Assembly (NCBI RefSeq): GCF_030445035.2
Contig: NC_080680.1
Span: forward strand, 50,171,212 to 50,235,211
DNA: 64,000 nucleotides
Reading direction: 5' to 3'
From: Dasypus novemcinctus
Taxonomy: Eukaryota; Chordata; Mammalia; Cingulata; Dasypodidae
The translations under genes were made by a program, and so were the position numbers. Position 1 is the stretch's first letter, and the number at the start of each line of letters is the position of its first letter. The notes under the pieces are model-generated. The model was not told the origin of the DNA and did not search any database. It was given only the letters and a program-made list of their open reading frames with translations. Below, piece after piece: positions 11,150 through 23,900 of this stretch.

Positions 11150-14100
11150 CAGTAATAACATTGAAGGTTAATGGAATAAATGCCCCAATAAAAAGATATA
11201 GGCTTACAGAATGGATAAGGAAACATAAGCTATCTATATGTTATCTGCAGGAGACTCATCTTAGACCTAAGGATGCAAATAGAAAGTGAAAGTTTGGAAA
11301 AAAGATATTTCATGCAAATAGTAACCAAAAGAGAACAGGGGTAGCTATACTAGTGTCAGACAAAACAGAAGTTTAAATGCAAAAAAGGGTACGAATCATT
11401 TATATATTAATAAAAAGGGACAATCCACCAAGAAGGAGTAATAGTCACATGCATCTAATCAGGATGCCCCAAAATACATGAGGCAAACTCTGGCAAAACT
11501 GAAAGGAGAAATAGATGTCTCTACAATAATAGTTCAACTTCAACATGCCACTCACATCAATAGATAGAATAACTAGACAAATGAAGAAGGAAACAGAGAA
11601 CTTGAACAGTATGATAAATGAGCTGTACCTGACAGACATATACAGAACATTGGACCCCAGATCAGCAGGTTACACATTCTTCTAAGTGCTCATGGAACTT
11701 TCTCCAGGGTAGACCACATGTTGTACGACAACACTGCTATCAATAAATTTAAGATGACTGACATTATACAAAGCACCTTTTCTGATCATAATGAAATGAA
11801 GTTAGAAATAAATAATGAGTGGGAAAGGGGAAAATTTGTAAATACATGGAAGCTAAACAACACATTCATAAACAGTGGATCAAAGAAGAAATTGCAAGAG
11901 AATTTAGTAGATATCTTTAAACAAATGAAAACAAGAACAACTTATCAAAAGTTATGGAACACAGTGAAGGCAATGCTGAAAGGGAAATTTATAAACTTAA
12001 ATGCCTATATTGAAAAAAGAAGAAAGAGCTAAAATCAAAGATCTAACTCAACAGCTAGACAGACTAGAAAAAGAACAGCCAACAAATTCTGAAGCAAGAA
12101 GAAGAAATAACAAAGATTACAGCAGAAATAAATGAAATTGAGAAGGAAAAAAAACTATAGAGAAAATCAACAAAACCATAAGTTGGTTCTTTGAGAAAAA
12201 TCAAAAATTGACAAACCCTTAGCAAGACTAATAAAAAGAAGGAGAAGATGCAGATAAATAAAATTAGGAACGAAAGGAGGGATATTATAAGTGACCCCAT
12301 AGAAATAAAAAGGATCATAAGAGGAAATTATGAAAAACTATATGCCAACAAATTAAACAATCTAGATGAAATGGAGAAAGTCCTGGAAATGCACAAACAG
12401 CCAACATTGACTCTACAGGAAATACAGGAACTCAACAAACTAATCATAAAGACACTACAAGAAAAGAAAATTACAGACCAATCTCTCTAATGAACATAGC
12501 CGTAAAAATTCTCAACAAAATACTTGCAAGTCAAATCCAACAATATATAAAAAGATTTATATATCACAATGAAGTAAGGTTTTATTCCTGGTATGCAAGG
12601 GTAGTTCAACATAAGAAAATCAATTAATGTAATAGACCATGTTAACAAATTGAAGTGAAAAAACCACATGATCATCTCAATTGAGGCAGAAAAGATATTT
12701 GACAAAATCCAGCATCCTTTCTTGATAAAAACATTTCAAAAGATAGGTATAAAAGGAAAGTTCCTCAACATAATAAAGTGCATATATGAAAACGCCATAG
12801 TCAACATCATACTCAGTGAGGAGATGTTGAAAGCTTTCCCTCTAAGAACAGTAAGATAGTGGATGCACTGTCACCACTGTTATTCAACATTGTGCTAAAA
12901 GTTCCAGTTAGAACAATTAGGCAAGAAAAAGAAATAGAAGACATCCAAATTGGAAAAGAGGAAGTAAAACTCTCATTAATTGCAAATGACATGATCCTAT
13001 AGAAAATCCTGAAATACTTCAAAAAAGCTTTTAGAGCCAATAAATGAGTTCAGCAAAGTGGCAGGATACAAGATCAACACGCAAATATCAATAGCGTTTT
13101 TATACATTAGTAAAGAGCAAGCTGAGGAGGAAATCAAGAAAAAGAATCCATTTACAATAGCAACAAAAAGACCCAAATATCTAGGAATTAATTTAACTGG
13201 GATTGTAAAGGATCTGTATCCAGAAAACTGTAAAACATTGCTAAAAGAAATCAGAGACCTATATAAATGGAAGGACATTCTGTTCATGGATTGGAAGACT
13301 TAAACATTGCGAAGATGTCAATTCTACACAAATTTATTTATAGTTTCAGTACAATACCAATCAAAATTCCAACAGCCTACTTTGCAGAAATAGAAATGCC
13401 CGTTACCAAATTTATTTGGATGGGAAAGGGGTTCTAAATAGCAGCCAAAAGCATCCTAAAAAAGAAGAGCAATGTTGGAAGACTCATGCTTCCTGACATT
13501 AAAGTGTATTAAAAAGCTACAGTGGGTCAAAATAGCATGGTATTGGGATAAAGATAGACACACTGTCCAATGGAATTGACTTGAGAGTTCAGAAATAGAC
13601 CCTCACCTCTATGATCAACTGATTTTTGATAAGCTTACCCAGTCCACTTTTCTGGATCAGAACAGTCTCTTCAACACATGGTGTTGGAAGAATTGGATAT
13701 CCATAACCGAAAGAATAAGAGGACCCCTATTTCACTCCCTATATTAAGAATTAACTCAGAATGGATCAAAGACTTAAACATAAAAGTCAGGACTGTAAAA
13801 CTCCTAGATGATATTATAGGGAAGCATCTACAAGACCTTGTGGTAGGTGGAGGTCTCTTTAACTTTACACCCAAAGCACAAGCAACAAAAGAAAATATAG
13901 ATAATGGGGACCTCCTCAAAATTAAACACTGTTGCACCTCAAAGATCTTTGTAGAGAGGATAAAAAGGCAGCTTACTCAATGGGAGAAAATATTTGGAAA
14001 TCACACATCCAACAAGGTTTTAATACCCATGACATATAAAGAGATCAAACAATTCAACAATAAAAAGACAAATGACCTGATTAAAAAATTGGCAAAAGAC

Positions 14101-14775
14101 CTGAATAAACATTTTTCTAAAGAGGAAATACAAATGGTGAAAAAACACATGAAAAAAAATGTTCAACATTACTGGCTATTAGGGAAATGCAAATCAAAGC
14201 TACAATGAGCTATCATTTCACACTTACTAGAATGGCCACAATTAACGAAACAGAAAATTATAATTGTTGGAGAGGAAGGACTGCTTATTTACTATTGGTG
14301 GGAATGTAGAATGGTATAGGCACTGTGGAAGTTTAGCAATTCCTAAGGAAACTAGATAGAGATCTACCATGTGAGCCAGCAATACTGCTACTAGGCATAT
14401 ACCCAGAAAAACTGAGACCAGTGACACAAACAGACATCTGTACATCAATGTTCATAGTGACATTATTCACATTGCTAAAAGATGGAAACAACTCAGGTGT
14501 CCATCAATTGATGAATAGATAAACTGTGTTAAATACAGACGATGGAATATTATTCAGCTATGAAAAGGAACGAAGTAGTGAAGCATATGACTACATTGAT
14601 GAACCAGGTAGACCTTATTATGTTGAGTGAAGCAAGCCAGGCACAAAAGGACAAACAGTGTATGATTTCACTATTATGGGCAAATTCATGGCTAGAATGT
14701 GTCACCAGAGAAGACAATGTGGCTAGAGAATGGAAATACCAAATCTGCGCAGAATTGGTAAAAAGTTGTTTGTAA
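11150..14775 (+). pseudogene. L1 ORF2 remnant (endonuclease and reverse transcriptase), inactive
   Basis: Endonuclease text begins near 11165 (VNGINAP..., then YLQETHL around 11240). 11718-12032 carries the DHNEMKLEI and WKLNNTF blocks. A deletion near 12460 removes the segment before 'ITDQSL', so the first reverse-transcriptase motifs are gone. 12668-12859 has IISIEAEKIFDKIQHPFL. The catalytic FADD box is IAND at 12979-12990, followed by a stop at 13000. 13058-14208 holds the thumb and later region; 14542-14775 holds EYYSAMKRNE near the C-terminus. Stops and frameshifts are many. Confidence 0.85.
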
Positions 14776-15243
14776 ATGTTTGCAAATGAATAGAAATAGT
14801 GAAAGCACATCATATGATTTGTAATTAGTAGCGCTAACATGGGTATGGTAGTGGTTTTTTTAAAATTGTTTTTTTTGAGTAATGAAGATGCTCTAGTGTT
14901 AATTGGGGTGATGAGGGCACAGCTCTGTGATTCTACCGAATGCCATTGTACACTTTGGATGGATTGTTATAGGTTATGAACAACAACAAAAATAATAGGG
15001 TGGGTTGGGGGAAAATACACCAAATTTAAGATATGAACTATAGTTAGCAGTAATACTTTGCCAATGCTTCCATAATTTGTTACAAATGTTTTTACAACAA
15101 CACAAAGTAGTGGGGTATTGTATGGGATCCCTGTATGATGTTATGCTTTCTTGTTTTTTAAGTTCACAACTTTTACTATACACTTACTGTTTATGTATGT
15201 TCATATGAGTGATATACTTCAATAAATTATTCTTGAAGAAAAA

Positions 15244-15700
15244 GAAAATATAGCAAAAGCAACAGTGCAACAGGATAATTTTTAGCACATAGATATTAAG
15301 TTTGGTACATTTTTTTCCTTTTCATTTTATTCTTTGTTTTTATGTGTACAAAATTTCACAATTTTATATCTTTCTTTTTAAAACATATTACAATCCTTCC
15401 TCAAGTCATTATATTTTATTCAAAAGCAATTTAATGGTGAAGAGATTGTATTATGCATGGTATTATGGTATGTACATTTGTATTTATGTTGTACATAATA
15501 TATAATTTTATATGAATGTGTATACATATATATGCATGTATATATATACACACAATTTTATATACTTTTAAAAAATTATTCACTAATGTTGGACATCTAG
15601 GCTGTATCTACTTTTATTTTGCTATTATACATTATGCTATAATCTATAACTTCAGACGTCACAGATATTTATTTTCTCAAAACATGCAGAAACCCTTTGA
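15244..15700 (-). repeat. Right part of the older L1-like fragment
   Basis: The text includes 'ctaatgttggacatctaggc' and 'ttttgctattatacattatg', the antisense 3' region of old mammalian L1s. It continues the fragment broken at 9483. It contains a TA-rich microsatellite at about 15505-15556. Confidence 0.45.
15505..15560. repeat. Alternating TA/TG/CA microsatellite
   Basis: A run of imperfect 'atgtatatatat' and 'acacac' units is visible. This is low-complexity sequence. Confidence 0.7.
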
Positions 15701-15709
15701 AAATTCATA

Positions 15710-16735
15710 AACACTTCTTAGTTATCTAATTTTATTTTTTGAAATTCTAAGTTGTGAAATTCAATCATGAATATGGTTATGTAAAAGTTTGAAATTAATT
15801 ATTAACTAGCTCTTGTTAATTAACAATATTGTATAGGTGTGAAATTAGCTCACATTTTGTCACCTTTGGCATTCCAATCAGTAATCTCTGTTTAATAGTG
15901 CATCGCAATGATCAGGATATCATATATGATACACCATCAACTTGTCCTATTTTTTCTGGTTAAGGATTTTATATCTACATACTCAAACAATCAATGAAGT
16001 GATCAAATTTACAACTCTAAAGGCCTTTTAGGTGGAAAGAAAAAAGGTAGCTAAAAAGAACCCAATTAGCTATTTAGTATTAGGATTTCCAAAATAATGT
16101 TTGGGTGATGGGATTGTTTCATTCTCTCCTCTTTCACCGCAACAAGTAGTTGGTAATATTACCAAACATATCTGTTCTTGGTCTTAGTTGAACTCATTGG
16201 GTGATTTGCAGGTAGTTATTGGCACCACCATAATATTTGCTATTTGGCAAAGTGACAGTCACCTTAAATCTATCTTGATTTGATAGTTTGATTAGTACAT
16301 TCTGTCCTTTTCCTGAGATGATCACTTATCCCAAGTCTGATTCATTAGGGCCCACCAGAATCCACTCAACTCTAGGATTTTTGTTTGTTCTTCTGGAGAA
16401 GTAAACTCTTCTACTGGTCTGATTTGAAGTTTTAAGATTCCAAAGAATCTAGGGGCCACAAAGGGGAGATTCAAACTGACACTAAGAAAGTAGGAACCAA
16501 TGCTGGGAGATGAAAAGACAACAAGTCCTGAAGACATCATCTGAGCCCTAAATCCAGCTATGTCCAAAGACAGTATATTCCTAATCTCTTGGAGTAAGCC
16601 TATTCCAAATCTTATGAGCAAGAACAAACAAAAACAATCAACACATTTCTTTTCCTGTCACTTGCAATTCAAAGTCTTAACTTAATGAACCCAATGGTTT
16701 CCTTTACAGCATTTATCAGAAATGTTATTTTATAG
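15710..16735. other. Intergenic DNA downstream of PTPRD
   Basis: No gene is recognised. The stretch 16490-16580 ('ctgagccctaaatccagcta') looks like part of an old repeat I cannot name. An open frame of 101 codons at 16322-16627 (minus) has no recognisable domain. Confidence 0.4.
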
Positions 16736-16739
16736 TTAC

Positions 16740-16870
16740 TTAGTATCTGCCTCTCCCACTAAACTGTAGTCTCTACGAGGACAATAGGTGTACTTTATTT
16801 GTTCAGAGTGCAAAGCTGATGCCTAGGACAATTCTAGCACTCAACTGATGCTGAATAGTTGAATACAAAA
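16740..16870 (+). repeat. L2 LINE 3' end fragment
   Basis: It follows the L2 tail: 'ctcccactaaactgtagtct', 'gaggacaatagg', 'gatgcctaggacaattctag', 'ctcaactgatgctgaata'. It also creates a minus-strand AATAAA at 16794-16799, beyond the likely PTPRD end. Confidence 0.5.
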
Positions 16871-17074
16871 TCCAAGCTAAGTATTTCCTTAGCAGGTTTC
16901 CAAAGATTTTAAGAAATGAATATATGGAACTCTTTTTATGAGCACAAGAGCTTTCAGTTGTTTGAAGATGATAATACTTGTATATATTGTAATGCACTTA
17001 AGTACATATAGTAGTCACCTTCCACAGAATTAAAGGTTACCCATGATCTGCAATTTGACTGAAAACATCTCTTC

Positions 17075-17175
17075 CCTTGCTGTGTGAACTGGGTAAAGTA
17101 TTTCCTCTGGTCCTCAGTTCACTTACAAGTGAAATGAGGCTATACTTCCTAACTCAGGGTAGGCACTTATAAAAA
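17075..17175 (+). repeat. MIR-like SINE fragment
   Basis: Forward MIR blocks: 'ccttgctgtgtgaactgggt', 'ctcagttcacttacaagtga', 'aatgaggctatacttcc'. It sits just downstream of the PTPRD poly(A) site. Confidence 0.45.
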
Positions 17176-17262
17176 ATCATTGGAAAAGGGGAACATACAT
17201 AGTTCCAAACCAATGCGCTTCAGTGGACAAAACAAAGGCCAGGGCTGCATAACACTGACATT

Positions 17263-17268
17263 TTTATT
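17263..17268 (-). terminator. PTPRD: Distal poly(A) signal AATAAA of PTPRD
   Basis: On the minus strand the hexamer AATAAA is followed about 20 nt later by a plausible cleavage zone (near 17245), then by a GU/U-rich stretch (GCCTTTGTTTTGTCC). That is the standard layout of a strong poly(A) site. It lies just before a MIR-like repeat, where transposon-free UTR sequence ends. Confidence 0.65.
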
Positions 17269-18899
17269 AGAATTCAGTTGTAACAAATGGAACTTGTGTC
17301 AGCAAAGAACTGATTTTCATACAGACTTCTTTCGCCACCAATGTAACGAAGTAAGAAAATAAAAAGCACGCCTTTCATTCTGTAAAACATTTACGCGTAC
17401 TACTAATTAGAGGTAATTGTATTTTTTTTAACAAGCCATTTTACAAGTTATTTTTTTAAATTTTTCAGTCTATGCATCCAAAATGAGAGCAAAGAACACA
17501 ACTGTTATTATCTTTGTAAAGACACTCCAAGCTTGGATGGCAAAGCCACGTACGGATGGATAGGATGGAACTGTAGCCTTCTGATCTCTGCTGGAGTATC
17601 AGGGCACCCATAAACCCAAAGGAAAAATGAAAAGGGAATTAAAGATCAAACGAGGGACTAAAACAAAGCAAAACTAAAAATAAGCAGGAAAGAAAAAAAT
17701 CTGTACATTGCTGCAGAGTTTTTTCCTTCCTGTTTCTACGTTGTGTTATTTACATACACACAAATGAATTTCTGAAGCAGTTTCTTACAGATGGGTTCAA
17801 GTAATAACATTATTGGGTGTAGAATCAATAGGGCAGTGCATAGTACAAAGGTATAGAAAGTGCAAAGTTCCCTAGAGGCCCTTCCCTCCCCTGGCTGTCC
17901 TCGCCGTTGTCTAACCATGCAAATCATTTTTTAAAAAAGAGCTAAAATAAAGTTCTGTACAAATCACTTTTTATATATTTTGATTTTTTTTTTTTACCAT
18001 TGTAACTAATTACAAAATTATACATAACTACACATACATAGGTAAATAATAGCACCGTACTGGTTATGATGATGAAAATAATTGGAAACTTGAAAGTTTA
18101 TGATAATGATAAAGATGTTTACCTGGGCAATTAAAACTTGAATGGTTGTACAAAAAAGCATGGAGTGGAATGCACATCAATGACACTAAGGGAGTTAATT
18201 CTAGGTACATCTCTTGAACAGTAAGTTTTCTGGAAGTCTCTGCCCCGTTTGTCTGTGGTATGCATCCCATTCATTTCCTTTTTGTGTCTGTTATCTTTCC
18301 CTTTGCCCAGTGGGCAGTTTCAGGGAGAGAAATTGCTGATAGACCAAGCGTAGTTGTGTGCAATACTCCATCAGCGTCTACATGTCTAACATGACGTTTT
18401 TGTATGATGCAATGTCTGTCTAACCCCCTTTGGCTAAAAGAAAATTACAATGCTGAGTAATCTGGCACTTGGATAAATCTCCAAAACATACAAAACTAAA
18501 AGAAAACAACAATAGACCCACATAGTGCACATTCTTCTCTGGTTCTGATGTAGGTTAGAGCGTCTCATTCTGAGGTAGCCTTCTAGATACTTTTTTTTTT
18601 TTAGTAGTATATATATTTTCTTTTTAAAAATTTTTTTACAAAAGTGCTCAAATACGATGCTTGCAAGTGTTTGGTCTCTTGGATTTCATTCTGCTAGCAA
18701 TGGGAAAATGTGGAAAACAAAAATTTTCCATGCAGAACATCAATGTAGCTAAAATTAAACCAAAGTCTTATACCTATACCAAAACTCTTTGAGAGTTCCT
18801 TGGATATTTTGAGGGTTCTTTAAAATTATATAAGATATGGCAAACATGCCATCATCCATGGCTTCTAAAAGAATTTATGTTGAAAAATTTGGGAAAGAT

Positions 18900-18955
18900 C
18901 TATCATCCATCATCTATCCGTCCATCTATCTATCTACCTACCTATCGATCTATCA
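18900..18955. repeat. Imperfect CTAT/CATC tetranucleotide repeat
   Basis: Units of 'atct', 'ccat' and 'acct' type alternate inside the PTPRD 3' UTR. It is transcribed, so its length could vary between alleles of the mRNA. Confidence 0.75.
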
Positions 18956-19635
18956 TTTGTTCATTTCCTTCCACTTCTAGGAGAATCTTAATGGAATATC
19001 AAAGATATTCCACTGTTGTCCGTGATGTTTGTTATTAAGATAAATTTGGTGCAGTTGTTGAATGTTCCAAAGCAAATTTGGAAGGGATTATAAAGAAGAG
19101 TTTTTTTTTTCTGATATTGACAATTACAAAAGGAAGATGGGTCCTGATTATCCAAGTGCTTTGGGCTGGTACAATCCCTAACATCCCCGACTTGGTAGAA
19201 AACTAGGAATGCATTATTATTAAAAGAGTTTTTGTACATGTGGTAAACAGATAATGCTTTAATTGAAGAGTAACAGATATGAACAACTAAAGAAAATGAA
19301 ATTTAGAAGCTAAAAAGAAATGCTATTAAAATAGGCATCAATTATAAGGCACTCTAAATGCAAAACTAAAATCAAAACAAAACAAAGTACAGCACTTCCC
19401 AGGAATGCTGTATGCCACAAAATGCTTCTGACTGAACAGAGTAACATGATTTTGGCTTTGCCCCTGTTACATATCATAAATGCAAATTTCGTAGCACATA
19501 CTATAGACAATATATGATTGAATACAGTTTTTTTTTTTAACAACTTGATAGCTGATATAGTACAACATTCTCCCTCTTAAAGGGATATGCACTGACCTTT
19601 TCCACATGCACACCTCTTAGATACTTAATATTTTT

Positions 19636-19641
19636 TTTATT
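19636..19641 (-). terminator. PTPRD: Candidate proximal poly(A) signal in PTPRD 3' UTR
   Basis: AATAAA on the minus strand is followed by a GU-rich stretch (GAGGTGTGCATGTGG) about 20-35 nt downstream. Use of this site would give a UTR of about 1.27 kb. Another AATAAA lies at 20620-20625 but has weaker downstream context. Confidence 0.35.
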
Positions 19642-20891
19642 GCACTAGAGTGTTACAAATATTGAACTTTGTTGGAAGCTTGGCTAACAAAATGTTATTT
19701 TTGAGTATGACTGGGTAAGTAGGAGAAGATTGGGTAGGAAATTAGGGGGTGAGGTTTGACAATCACTGATGTGCATTCCTCATTTCCCTTAAAAAAATCA
19801 AAATTTCATGACATTAGGAAATACAAATGTCTTAAAATTAATAATAAATTGAAAGTGATGTTTACAACAGCTTTTCTAGCTTTAAAAAAATTAAATCATG
19901 GAAGAACTGAATGATAGCTATATCTATATTTTATGTGTGGATACACTGTCTATATATACATAGACACCCTCCTAAAATATGGATATCTATGTATATATGT
20001 TAGCAGCAACTTTATACTTTGCGCCTCCCTGTTGATTCCCAAAACAAAACAAACAAAACAAAATTCTCTTTGACTATCTGAAGAGAATGGGTACTTTTAT
20101 ACCAATCCAAACTGAACAGAAGTGTAAAAGTAATAGCTGACAAGACTAACACTGTAGATTAAGAGAATTGCACAAAAATGTGCAAATTTTCAAATTATTT
20201 GATATTTCTACAGCAAGGTATTACAGATAACAGTTCTACAGCTTAAAAAACTGTCATTTGGAAATAAAAAAATGAAGAGTTATGTAACTTTTTTTAAAAT
20301 TTACTTTATCGAATGATACATTTTGTTAAAAAAAAAGTTTACACAGTTAAAAATGAAGCACAGGTCAGCAGTATCTTTACAATACTAAAAAACTAAATCA
20401 AGGACTTTCTTTTTAAACATTCTCTCCCTTTCCCCCCCCCTAAAATGTTATTATGAGCAGTATGGTGGGAAGGGGCGATGAAGCAAAGTCCATTTTGTCA
20501 TGAGAAGTCATATCAGCAAACATCTTGCATGGAACTGCAGCGCTCTGGTGATTTCTCCTTGCACCTTCTAAAGCAATCCTGAACAAGATGGTGGTTCTTT
20601 GCTGTGATTCTTTCTTCCCTTTATTTTGAATCCTTGAGGTATCTGCCAATAAAATCCTTAGACGCCTCACCAGTCAGGATTCTCTTTATTATTTTCAGGT
20701 TAGATATTAAACTGTGAGTTCTTGGTCCACCTGGAAGAGTTTTATTTGTTTTTAATTTGTGTGTAATAGTCCCACTAAGTGGTTGTTAGCTAGAAGTTAA
20801 GAAAGACTTCTCAAGTGCCCCATATGGCTCAGAAGAGACTCTGTGGATAGTGAAGGGCCTGCAGTAAAAATCCAGAATGGGACAGGGGTTT

Positions 20892-20960
20892 CTACGTTGC
20901 ATAGTGATCAAAGCTGCCCAGGTACTCTAGTGCGGCTCGATAGCAGAATTGATACTGATC
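20892..20960 (-). CDS. PTPRD: PTPRD last coding exon, C-terminus and stop
   Basis: This stretch is 69 nt of coding sequence: 22 codons and TAG. It reads [20 protein letters not shown] followed by AT. The acceptor is CTCCGCAG. The ending GSFDHYAT is the shared C-terminus of vertebrate LAR-family phosphatases. The exon continues without a break into the 3' UTR. Confidence 0.96.
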   Translation of the reverse strand, partial: DQYQFCYRAALEYLGSFDHYAT

Positions 20961-23900
20961 CTGCGGAGACAAAGGGTGGGAAGAAAAAGGAGAAGGGACC
21001 ATGAGACTGTTTTAATAAAAAAGTGAAGATCAATATTGCAAAACAAAGGTATATCTACTGGGGGTCAAAATCATTACTCTTGTCCATCGGTTCAATACAA
21101 TGACCAATGTTTTAGTGAGCAAAGAACAATTATAGCCACAGGGGGTGTTTATTAATATCACCAATCAATTTTTGACTAAAATAGTCTGCTAATTCCAGGT
21201 AGTGGCAGCTCCAGTGAACATGAGCTCCCAGTCATGTGTAAACTCTTCTCAAAGTAGTATAAAGCAGTTACCACCAACTGAACGCACACACAATTGACTG
21301 CTTATTTGGGATGATTTAACTACTTCTCAGTTTGAATATTTAGGAGAGGCTAATGTAGACACAAACTGTCCAGGGGAAAATCTGGATTCATTTATCTTCT
21401 GGGGTACTGCCAAATAATTTGAAATTTTCCAAAAAAAATTCTATTCAGAAGGTAGGCCCTTGGGGCCTGCAATTAGCATTACTAGCCATCATTTCTGATG
21501 TTCATTTATCATGTACATGTGAGAGGGGCAGCCCAGGACTAGCTGTCGAGGAACACCAGGCACACAAAGCCACTGACACAGGTGCTGGGCTTTCAGGTCC
21601 TTCATCCCCCAAAGACGTCATCAGAAGATGGGGCCCACATCTAAACGTACCTGCGCCGTCTGGCCTTATTCAGTGGGATTGCTAGTTGTCTGTTCTAGAA
21701 AGGCCCACACTAAGATATAAATGTTACGATATATGTGCTTTTTCAGATAGGGAGGGAGGAACGTTGTCATATTGGAACAAGCTGGAGCATTGTTGGAGAG
21801 ATGGAAAAATCACAATTTGCAGATGACTAACAGGAGGAGAAAATGTAGGATTTTCCCCATAAAAGAAACTTATTTTCTATAGCCAATGGGGCTGAAAGTA
21901 AGTAGATAGCTTCTATTTTGCTTAAATGTGCATTTTTCTACACTAAAAATGGTAATGCAAACAAACAGAGTTTACGCTCCTGCCTTGTTACGGTAAGTTG
22001 CTTGGCCTAAGTGTTAAGGCTTTTTAAAAGTTCAATTTTCCTCTGGACCCCCTCCCCAACACCCATTACACTTATCACTCTGACATGATGTTTCGAGTAT
22101 TGAAAGCCAAATGCTTGTACTACTTTGAAGTCAAATTCTGGAAGATACCATGGATGATGAATTTAGGAACACATATAAATTATATAATTTGGTGGCCTTT
22201 TTATCACTTATATTATCCTTAGAAATGAATGGTCAATTGGCCAGACTGGCTAAATTACAAACCCGTATTATTCTGAGAAATACCAGAATTTCCATACGGA
22301 TTATTGAAATAGAAAATGGGGATATGGGAGCTAATTTCTCTAGGGTTTATCCAGGATTCAAACGTTAAAAATGACCAAAATATAGAGCAGTTGAAATCTA
22401 ACACCTAAATGCACAGAAGGAGCATACAGAAGTTAAGTGGGCTGAGGGTCTGTTATGTGCCATGCACTGAGCTTTATATACTTAAGTTCAACTGTGTGAA
22501 ACTGCCATTTTTTAAAAGGAAAAAATGGTCAAATAGTGACAATTTAACATGCTCTGACCTAATACATAATCTCAAGTAATTTCCACCACAACCTGAAGAC
22601 ATTGATACTGTCATCCCTATTTAGAGAGGGAAAATGAAGTTCAAAAATATTAAATTAGGGGGGTGGGGGGTATATGGGGACCTCATATTTTTTGAATGTA
22701 ATATAAATAAAATAAATAAAGCAAAAAAATATTAAATAATATGATGTTTTTCCCATAGTATTTTGCTGTATTTTGCCTCTGATATTGAGAGTTCCTGGAC
22801 TCTAGCAGGTCCTGACCAGTAACAATTATTATTTATCTCTTGAAATGTGACCAAAAACTCTGTGGAGACTTTTCTCACCTCTGTTTGCACCATGGCTGGC
22901 CGTTGTGTTCTTAGCATTTTGACAGTCTGGAAGATATCTACAACTCCTTCATATCTCATTCTTTCCAGAACAATGCTTAGCGTTATGAAGACTCCAGTTC
23001 TTCCAACGCCCGCACTGCCACAATAACAAAGGCAAAGTTACTTGACTAGATGCTCAGAGTCTTGGCCACATTGGCTCGAAGGTGGACACACCTCTCCCAG
23101 CTTCCACATTTTATCGTGTTCCTCCACAATAATGTTCAGGAAAATGTGGCTTTGAGTTCATTAAATGATCACTCTTGGGATAATATTTGTGATAACACTT
23201 GAGAATGAATGTGGAGTGACTAGGATTAAGTTTCATAAATGAAAATGACTTTTCAACTGGCATTATAGGCCACCCTGGAAAAACCCAGAAAACATAACTA
23301 CTGTGAAATAAGTGGGTAAAACACAATATAGTTTTATATTGTTCATGCTGATCCTGAAATTGCAGACCCTGAATATTTAAAAACTTTAAAGTCTGAAATA
23401 ATTCAGAATATGTTGAAACAAATTGGGCATCTTTGATTTTTCTGGGGCACTATTCTCTTCTTGTAGTCACTTAAAAATTAGGGTATGATGTCCCATTACC
23501 CATTCATATAAATAAATACCAAGGTATAAAGAATATTCAAATTTAGACATTGGTTTTGATATGAGAAAGAGATTTTCTAACAGGTCTTTTTTGGATATTG
23601 GTTCTCAATCTTCAGGGGAATCTATGAATATCCTATAAGAATATGTATGGATTTGTGTAAAGTCTATTTTTTTTTTTTTTAAGGAAAGAGATAACTTTTA
23701 ACGGATTCTCAAAAGGGTCTCTAATCTAAGGAAAGAAAAAAAGGTTAAGAACCACTGATCTATAACACATGTACTATTTAAAAGCTCAGGAACTAAAACA
23801 TCAGGGTTCTTTCTATCATATTAGCAAGAGTTTCTCTTTGCTTCCTTTATTGTTTTAAGATAATTGCAGGAACTTCACAGCAGCAAAAGAAGGGAATTAA

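Larger units (their letters stand above)
9484..15243 (+). mobile_element. Near full-length, inactive L1 retrotransposon (5.76 kb)
   Basis: The order is 5' UTR (9484 to about 10309), ORF1 remnant, ORF2 remnant, 3' UTR, AATAAA at 15221-15226, and a short A-rich tail. A diverged 15-bp target duplication ('gaaaattttagaaaa' at 9469-9483; 'gaaaatatagcaaaa' at 15244-15258) supports a single insertion of the whole unit. ORF1 has a frameshift and a shortened C-terminal half. ORF2 has many stops, a deletion and a mutated catalytic motif. It lies head-to-head with the older minus-strand L1 at 7385-9350. Confidence 0.88.
17245..20891 (-). other. PTPRD: PTPRD 3' untranslated region (about 3.65 kb)
   Basis: The UTR runs from the base after TAG down to a predicted cleavage site near 17245. 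I see no SINE, LINE or LTR in it. It is AU-rich, with many T- or A-runs on the plus strand (for example 18590-18602, 19531-19539 and 20331-20338) and a tetranucleotide repeat at 18900-18955. Several internal AATAAA signals allow shorter forms. The far end is inferred from the poly(A) signal alone; no transcript was available. Confidence 0.75.
20961..22878 (-). other. PTPRD: PTPRD last intron (1918 bp)
   Basis: It is bounded by donor GTGAGA (complement of 22873-22878) and acceptor CCGCAG. It contains a MIR-like copy at 22435-22655 and a short L1 3' end at 22656-22730. Nothing else is recognised. Confidence 0.85.

Noticed and set aside
16322..16627. 101-codon minus-strand open frame beyond the PTPRD 3' end
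   Set aside because: No recognisable domain, no splice or promoter context, and the text looks partly like old repeat.
16794..16799. AATAAA as the distal PTPRD poly(A) signal
   Set aside because: It is created by an L2 tail and lies beyond a better site at 17263-17268 with proper downstream GU-rich sequence.
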